DNA of 64,000 bases from Citrobacter sp. R56 (lineage in GTDB: Bacteria > Pseudomonadota > Gammaproteobacteria > Enterobacterales > Enterobacteriaceae), in assembly GCF_016811995.1 (NCBI RefSeq), contig NZ_CP069159.1, positions 1,240,001 to 1,304,000 of the forward strand, written 5' to 3'. This document shows positions 58,721-64,000 of this stretch, piece by piece (position 1 is the first letter of the stretch; every line of letters starts with the position of its first letter). The notes beneath the pieces are model-generated. The model was not told the DNA's origin and ran no database searches. It saw nothing but the letters and a program-made list of their open reading frames with translations. A program made the position numbers and the translations under genes.

Positions 58721-58761
58721 GTCTACCTATAAAAGGGTATTTGGGCTTGCCAGGGTATACG

Positions 58762-59856
58762 ATGAAAAAAATAAATAGAATAGTTATATGGATGGTGCTT
58801 CTGGGGGCCATTCTTGGGGTGTTTATTATTTTGGCCGCGCAATGGACATTGCACAAAACGTCCAGTACGGAATTTTGTTTGTCGTGTCATACGATGCAGG
58901 CGCCTTATGAGGAATATCAGGGGTCCAAACATTTTCAGAATCAGAAGGGAATCCGTGCGGAGTGCGCAGATTGTCACCTTCCGCAAGGTGGTGTGGATTA
59001 CTTGTTCGCTAAACTGCGTGCTTCGAAAGATATCTATCACCAGTTCATTACTAAAAAGATCGATACCCCCGAAAAATTTGAAGACCATCGTCTGGAAATG
59101 GCGCAAACAGTATGGGCAGAACTCAAAGCCAGTGACTCAGCGACCTGCCGCAGTTGTCACAGCATGGATGCCATGGATCTCGAAGCGCAAAGCGCGGATG
59201 CCCGAAAGATGCATGAGATGGGCGCTAAGGAAAAACAAACCTGTATCGACTGCCACAAAGGGGTCGCCCACTTCCCTCCAGAAATAAAAATGGACGATAC
59301 CGCGTTACAAGGGCTTGAAGCACAGGCGGCCTCAACCCCCGCATCAACGAAAGAGCTCTATGTTGTCAGCGCTGGCGCGCTTGGCGATCTGGCGACGCTT
59401 TATCCGGCGACGCAACTGCATGTGCTGAAAACTTCAGGAACCTCGCGTCATGTTGAAATTCGCGGTAGCCAGATGCAGGGCAGTGAACAGGTCATTTATT
59501 ACGCGCCAGGTCAGCGACTTGTGCTTGCCAGCCTGAGTGAAAAAGGACTGCAGGCGCTGAACGTACTCTCTGACTGGAAGAAAGATGAGTATGGCAATGC
59601 GTGGCGGGACGTTGCGCTACAGGGGGAGTGGAGTGCTTCTTCCCTGGCCAGTCGTGAACCTATGTGGGATTACGCGCGTAAGCTCGACAATGTGTATTGC
59701 GCAGGTTGCCATGCGCCGATCCCCGCGAAGCACTTTACCCTCAATGCCTGGCCTTCGGTGGCAAAGGGGATGGGAGCACGAACCAACATCAGTGAAAACG
59801 AGCTGGATATTCTGAGTCGTTATTTCCAGTACAACGCAAAAGACATGAATAAATAA
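58762..59856 (+). CDS. torY: Pentahaem c-type cytochrome, TorY-like
   Basis: Membrane-anchored cytochrome that passes electrons from menaquinol to the periplasmic reductase encoded next. It has one N-terminal membrane anchor (residues 5-25), four CxxCH haem motifs in the NapC/NirT-like part (CLSCH, CADCH, CRSCH, CIDCH) and a fifth (CAGCH) in the C-terminal TorC-type domain. ATG 58762 follows AGGG and gives 364 aa, close to E. coli TorY (about 366) and shorter than TorC (about 390). Needs the Ccm system for haem attachment. It lies 21 bp before the reductase gene. Confidence 0.88.
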   Translation: MKKINRIVIWMVLLGAILGVFIILAAQWTLHKTSSTEFCLSCHTMQAPYEEYQGSKHFQNQKGIRAECADCHLPQGGVDYLFAKLRASKDIYHQFITKKIDTPEKFEDHRLEMAQTVWAELKASDSATCRSCHSMDAMDLEAQSADARKMHEMGAKEKQTCIDCHKGVAHFPPEIKMDDTALQGLEAQAASTPASTKELYVVSAGALGDLATLYPATQLHVLKTSGTSRHVEIRGSQMQGSEQVIYYAPGQRLVLASLSEKGLQALNVLSDWKKDEYGNAWRDVALQGEWSASSLASREPMWDYARKLDNVYCAGCHAPIPAKHFTLNAWPSVAKGMGARTNISENELDILSRYFQYNAKDMNK

Positions 59857-59877
59857 GCGACAACTCCAGGAGAAATC

Positions 59878-62322
59878 ATGAAACTCACAAGACGTGACTT
59901 TATTAAAACGGCTGGCGCGGCAACCGGGACTATGGCGATTTCTTCAATGATCCCGATGCCCGCATGGGCAGCAGGACCAGGAGGCGGCGCAGTTCTGACA
60001 GCGGCGCGCTGGGGGGCTATTTATGTCGAAGTCAAAGACGGGAAGGTTGTCTCTTCGAAAGGGGCATTACAAAAAACAATTCCTAACTCATTGCAACAGA
60101 CAGCCCCTGACCAGGTTCATACCAGCGCGCGTATAAAATACCCGATGGTGCGTAAAAGCTATCTGGAAAATCCAGGAAAGGCAGAGGGTAAACGGGGAAG
60201 CGATCCTTTTGTCCGTGTGAGTTGGGAGCAGGCGCTTAAACTTATCCATGAGCAGCACAGCCGGATCCGTAGCAGCTATGGCCCAGCTTCGGTATTTGCC
60301 GGTTCTTATGGCTGGCGTTCCAGCGGTGTGTTGCACAAAGCACAAACCCTGTTGCAACGTTACATGAGCATGGCGGGGGGGTATGCAGGTCATTCCGGTG
60401 ATTATTCTACCGGTGCGGCACAAGTGATTCTGCCTTATGTCGTCGGATCGGTGGAAGTCTACGAACAGCAGACAACGTGGCCGATGATTCTTGAACACAG
60501 CCAGGTTGTGGTGCTGTGGGGGATGAACCCGCTCAACACATTAAAAATTGCCTGGAGTAGCACTGACGAGCAGGGACTTGAGTACTTTAATTTGCTCAAA
60601 AAATCCGGAAAGAGCGTGATTGCTATTGACCCAATGCGATCTGAAACCATTGAATTTTTTGGTGATAATGCCACCTGGATTGCGCCGCACATGGGAACGG
60701 ATGTTGCGATGATGCTGGGCATTGCACATACGCTGGTGAAAAAGGGTCTGCATGATAAGGCCTTCCTTGAGAAATACACGACCGGTTATCCACAGTTTGA
60801 AGAGTACCTGCTGGGTAAAAGCGATAAAACAGAGAAAACCGCGAAGTGGGCCGCGGGCGTATGCGGTGTACCTGCAGAGCAAATCGAGAAACTGGCGGAA
60901 ATCTTCTCCGGTAATAAAACCATGCTCATGGCGGGTTGGGGCATTCAGCGTCAGCAGTATGGCGAGCAAAAACACTGGATGCTGGTGACACTGGCTGCCA
61001 TGTTGGGGCAAATCGGCACGGAAGGGGGCGGCTTTGGTTTCTCCTACCATTATTCTAACGGTGGTAACCCGACGCGTACGGGTGGGGTATTACCTGCAAT
61101 TTCAGCGAAGATTGAAGGCGGCTCCTCTGCAGGCAATGACTGGGCGGTCTCCGACGCGGTGACGAGCCTTCCTGTCGCACGAATTGTTGAAGCGCTCGAA
61201 AACCCGGGTGGAAAATATCAGCATAATGGTAAAGAACAAACCTTCCCGGATATCAAAATGATCTGGTGGGCAGGTGGCGGGAACTTTACCCATCACCAGG
61301 ATACGAACCGTTTAATTAAAGCGTGGCAGAAACCGGAGCTGGTTGTCATTTCAGAGTGCTACTGGACTGCGGCAGCCAAACACGCCGATATTGTTCTGCC
61401 GATTACCACATCGTTTGAACGTAACGATCTCACCATGACCGGGGATTACAGTAACCAGCATCTCGTGCCGATGAAGCAGGTTATTGAGCCTCAGTTTGAA
61501 GCGCGCAATGACTTTGATGTGTTTGCCGATCTGGCGGAGATGCTCAAAGCGGGCGGTAAAGCTGTCTATACCGAAGGCAAAGATGAAATGGCGTGGCTGA
61601 AACAATTCTACGACGCTGCGCAAAAGGCCGCGCGTACGCAGCGTGTGGCGATGCCTCAGTTCAATACCTTCTGGCAACAGAATAAATTGATCGAGATGCG
61701 CGAGAACGAGAAGAATAACAAGTATGTTCGCTATGCTGATTTCCGCAGCGACCCGGTGATGAATGCACTTGGCACACCAAGTGGAAAGATTGAGCTCTAC
61801 TCGAAAACGATTGAAGGATATCACTACAAAGATTGTCCGCCGCATGCTTCATGGCTAGAACCAGATGAGTGGAAAGGCTCAGCGGATAAGGATCAGCTGC
61901 AGTTGCTGACCGCGCATCCTGCGCATCGTCTGCACAGTCAGCTGAATTATGCTTCACTGCGTAAAGAGTATGCCATTGCCAATCGTGAGCCAGTGACAAT
62001 TCACCCGGATGATGCGAAGGCTCGCGGTATTTCCGATGGTGATTTGGTTCGGGTATGGAACGGTCGCGGACAAGTGCTGGTGGGGGCGCGCGTCAGTGAT
62101 GGAATCAAACCCGGGATTATCTGCATTCATGAAGGGGCCTGGCCGGATCTGGAGAATGGGATCTGTAAAAATGGCGGCGCTAACGTACTGACTGCGGATA
62201 TTCCGACTTCCCGACTGGCGAACGGTTGCGCGGGTAATACGTCACTGGTCTACGCAGAAAAATTCACCGGCGAAGCGCCAAAACTGACCGCGTTTGACGA
62301 GCCTGCGATTGTCACTTTGTAA
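59878..62322 (+). CDS. torZ: Periplasmic molybdoenzyme, TorZ-like N-oxide/sulfoxide reductase
   Basis: Molybdopterin guanine dinucleotide enzyme of the DMSO-reductase family that reduces trimethylamine N-oxide and/or biotin and methionine sulfoxides. It has a twin-arginine signal ([11 protein letters not shown], cleavage near AWA). The Mo ligand is expected to be the Ser in GDYSTGAA. Further cofactor-binding motifs are [20 protein letters not shown] and the C-terminal AGNTS. No N-terminal Fe-S motif is present, as in TorA/TorZ/BisC. Length 814 aa compares with about 809 for E. coli TorZ. No TorD-type chaperone gene or tor regulators (torSRT) lie beside it. Confidence 0.88.
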   Translation: MKLTRRDFIKTAGAATGTMAISSMIPMPAWAAGPGGGAVLTAARWGAIYVEVKDGKVVSSKGALQKTIPNSLQQTAPDQVHTSARIKYPMVRKSYLENPGKAEGKRGSDPFVRVSWEQALKLIHEQHSRIRSSYGPASVFAGSYGWRSSGVLHKAQTLLQRYMSMAGGYAGHSGDYSTGAAQVILPYVVGSVEVYEQQTTWPMILEHSQVVVLWGMNPLNTLKIAWSSTDEQGLEYFNLLKKSGKSVIAIDPMRSETIEFFGDNATWIAPHMGTDVAMMLGIAHTLVKKGLHDKAFLEKYTTGYPQFEEYLLGKSDKTEKTAKWAAGVCGVPAEQIEKLAEIFSGNKTMLMAGWGIQRQQYGEQKHWMLVTLAAMLGQIGTEGGGFGFSYHYSNGGNPTRTGGVLPAISAKIEGGSSAGNDWAVSDAVTSLPVARIVEALENPGGKYQHNGKEQTFPDIKMIWWAGGGNFTHHQDTNRLIKAWQKPELVVISECYWTAAAKHADIVLPITTSFERNDLTMTGDYSNQHLVPMKQVIEPQFEARNDFDVFADLAEMLKAGGKAVYTEGKDEMAWLKQFYDAAQKAARTQRVAMPQFNTFWQQNKLIEMRENEKNNKYVRYADFRSDPVMNALGTPSGKIELYSKTIEGYHYKDCPPHASWLEPDEWKGSADKDQLQLLTAHPAHRLHSQLNYASLRKEYAIANREPVTIHPDDAKARGISDGDLVRVWNGRGQVLVGARVSDGIKPGIICIHEGAWPDLENGICKNGGANVLTADIPTSRLANGCAGNTSLVYAEKFTGEAPKLTAFDEPAIVTL

Positions 62323-62349
62323 AACGGTGCATTGTCAGTTTATCTGAAC

Positions 62350-62378
62350 AAAACGGGAGTCTGCGTACTCCCGTTTTT
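62350..62378 (+). terminator. Terminator of the torYZ-like operon
   Basis: AAACGGGAGT / ACTCCCGTTT perfect ten-base-pair stem, six-base loop, then TT. Located 28 bp after the reductase stop. Confidence 0.88.
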
Positions 62379-62451
62379 ACTGCCCAATGCCAGGGTTGAA
62401 TAAAAATATATTAAATTACAACGATGTGGGGAGTTTTTAGTCGCGAACAGA

Positions 62452-62643
62452 TTATGACTGTGATGGCGTTTCAGTCGTCAGGGTTGATTGTTGTGATTCT
62501 TTTTTATCCTGATGATGATGCCAGGCGCCAATAGAAGAGTAGACGAAACGTCCAAAAAAGAAGAGAAAACTGATAAGCAGTACGATACGGGTCATGCGAG
62601 TGTTAAATCGATGTCGTTTTCGCATACTGGTTGCCTGACTCAC
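62452..62643 (-). CDS. yfgG: Small membrane protein YfgG
   Basis: A 63-residue protein with one membrane segment (TRIVLLISFLFFFGRFVYSS) flanked by a basic N-terminus and a His/Lys/Gln-rich tail (WHHHQDKKESQQS). I chose the GTG at 62643 because AAGGA lies seven bases upstream and the length and N-terminus (SQATSMRKRH) match E. coli YfgG. A longer frame to 62745 has no such support. Function is not established; I recall fitness data linking YfgG to nickel/cobalt stress, and the His-rich tail would fit that. Confidence 0.82.
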   Translation of the reverse strand: MSQATSMRKRHRFNTRMTRIVLLISFLFFFGRFVYSSIGAWHHHQDKKESQQSTLTTETPSQS

Positions 62644-62852
62644 AAAAGGTTCCTTAGGGTGGGCCCAACGCGTGGGCGATAATGACATTAAGGCACACTG
62701 TGAGGCGATGGTCAATTCTTCATTATGTAAAAATACGTCAGTCAATTTATCTTTTAATGTTATGAGAAATAAATTTAATATTTAAATAAATAATAACTTA
62801 ATGATAAAACAGCAGAAATAAAGGAATAATTAATTAGTGATAAGTGAGTTAT

Positions 62853-62893
62853 TTGACATAAGTCAAATGTTACGCGCTGACGATAACTAAAAT
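62853..62893 (+). promoter_or_regulatory. FNR-type promoter of yfgF
   Basis: TTGACATAAGTCAA (62853-62866) is a perfect palindrome of the FNR type, one symmetric change from TTGAT-N4-ATCAA. TAAAAT at 62888-62893 is a -10 box whose expected start (about 62900) puts the palindrome centre near -41. E. coli yfgF is known as an anaerobic, FNR-controlled phosphodiesterase gene, which fits. Confidence 0.7.
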
Positions 62894-62996
62894 CTATGCT
62901 CCACAATTGTGATGAGTTTTTCATCATTGTTCTGACGTCAGGTGGGATGCCTGTCTGAATAAAGCCTTCAGGAAACGGAGGTTCTGCTGAGCATCT

Positions 62997-64000
62997 ATGA
63001 GCCTTAAGAAATTATATATTCGTATCAGAGATAAATGGTGGGCACTGCCTCTTGTCTTGCCCTCTTTGTTATTACCCATATTGAGCAATACCAATACCTT
63101 TGCAAGTACTGCAACAGGTAATGTCGTGCTGTTTTATCTGCCTTTGGCATTAATGTTAAGCCTGATGCTATTTTTCGGCTGGGCGGCGTTACCCGGAATT
63201 GCAATTGCCATCTTCTGGTATAAATTTTCGCAGGTAGGATGGTATGAGACGCTGCCCATTATCATTCACTTTGTGGTAACGGTAGTGCTCAGTTGGGGAG
63301 GGTATCATGTGTTCGCCCCGCGGCGTGGGCATGTCTATCATGGCGATGTGCGATTAGTCTTTCAGCGAATGTTCTGGCAGGTAGTTTTCCCGGCATCGCT
63401 GTTTTTAGTCATATTTCAATTTGCCGCCTTTGTAGGAATGTATGATAGCAAACCCCATCTGATGGGAGTCATGCCTTTCAATATTAACGCATTGATTGAT
63501 TATCAGGCGCTACTGGTCGGAAATCTTGTCGGGGTTCCTCTGTGCTATTTGATCATTCGCATTATTCGAAATCCTTGTTATTTATATGGTTATTTTTCGC
63601 AGCTTAAACTACAAATTGATGCAAAAGTAACGAAAAAAGAAATAGCTATCTGGCTGATAGTATTGGGTATGCTGATGGTTTTGTTATGCATGCCTTTAAA
63701 TGAAGATAGCTCAATACTTAGCACAAACTATACGTTGTCACTCCTGCTACCCGTTATGTTATGGGGGGCAATGCGCTACGGTTATAAATTTATTTCGCCG
63801 TTATGGGCGATAATACTCATAGTATCGATAAATTATTATCACCGTTATATGCCGTTGTATTCCGGATACGATACCCAACTGGCTATTACCTCTTCGAGCT
63901 ATCTGGTTTTTTCATTTATTGTGAATTATATGGCGATACTGGCGACGCGCCAGAGGATTGTCAGTAGCCGCGCTCGCCGTCTCGCTTACCTTGATCCTGT
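62997..64000 (+). CDS. yfgF: Cyclic-di-GMP phosphodiesterase YfgF (5' part, cut by window end)
   Basis: The frame opens at ATG 62997 (MSLKKLYIRIRDKWW, aligned with the E. coli start) and runs to the window end without a stop, giving 334 codons of an expected ~747. The visible part is the N-terminal multi-pass membrane sensor domain (MASE1-like, about eight to ten hydrophobic segments; for example VVLFYLPLALMLSLMLFFGW and YTLSLLLPVMLWGAMRYGY). The degenerate GGDEF and active EAL domains lie beyond the window. Transcription is predicted from the FNR-type promoter at 62853-62893. Confidence 0.88.
   Translation, partial: MSLKKLYIRIRDKWWALPLVLPSLLLPILSNTNTFASTATGNVVLFYLPLALMLSLMLFFGWAALPGIAIAIFWYKFSQVGWYETLPIIIHFVVTVVLSWGGYHVFAPRRGHVYHGDVRLVFQRMFWQVVFPASLFLVIFQFAAFVGMYDSKPHLMGVMPFNINALIDYQALLVGNLVGVPLCYLIIRIIRNPCYLYGYFSQLKLQIDAKVTKKEIAIWLIVLGMLMVLLCMPLNEDSSILSTNYTLSLLLPVMLWGAMRYGYKFISPLWAIILIVSINYYHRYMPLYSGYDTQLAITSSSYLVFSFIVNYMAILATRQRIVSSRARRLAYLDP

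Overview
The window is chromosomal DNA of an enterobacterium in the Escherichia/Salmonella/Citrobacter group. Most predicted proteins align closely, as I remember the family sequences, with E. coli K-12 proteins of nearly the same length. The gene order follows the E. coli purL-yfgF segment (glmY-glrK ... glyA ... isc ... guaBA ... yfgF). The gene content differs from K-12: the hca degradation genes are missing, a sugar porter sits in the yph locus, and there are added ABC/kinase/SIS, zevAB-like and torYZ-like loci. Citrobacter is my best guess for the genus; this is inference, not proof.

Layout. 1-4385: sRNA GlmY and the glrK-qseG-glrR two-component operon, then glnB. 4422-7240: hmp (minus) and glyA (plus), divergent around an operator-rich 325-bp gap. 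7331-14258: a reduced yph sugar locus with the ROK regulator yphH divergent from yphG, an MFS sugar porter and an epimerase. 14348-16768: hcaT and csiE, convergent with overlapping ends; no hca dioxygenase genes are present. 17010-23798: a six-gene minus-strand operon (periplasmic binding protein, ABC ATPase, two permeases, FGGY pentulokinase, CBS-less KdsD-like SIS isomerase), which is the least understood locus here. 24216-25825: a DUF1007/NiCoT metal transport pair. 25915-33358: suhB, trmJ and the complete isc operon (iscRSUA-hscBA-fdx-iscX). 33429-44018: pepB, sseB, sseA, the alpha-2-macroglobulin lipoprotein gene yfhM and its partner pbpC. 44193-53484: ndk, rlmN-rodZ-ispG-hisS-yfgM-bamB-der-yfgJ. 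53490-58143: xseA (minus) and guaBA. 58218-62380: an AT-rich leader and a torYZ-like trimethylamine/biotin sulfoxide reductase operon. 62452-64000: yfgG (minus) and the 5' part of the phosphodiesterase gene yfgF, cut by the window end.

The regulatory DNA is unusually legible. I can read GlrR and sigma-54 sites at glmY, NsrR/FNR at hmp, PurR at glyA and guaB, two abutting IscR sites, and FNR-type palindromes placed at class II distance upstream of both the torYZ-like operon and yfgF. Leader RNAs before iscS and hisS contain competing complementary segments. I found no CRISPR array, tRNA, rRNA, insertion sequence, prophage or recognisable defence system. Most of the window is conserved core genome, and the open biology lies in the accessory sugar operons and the leader RNAs.
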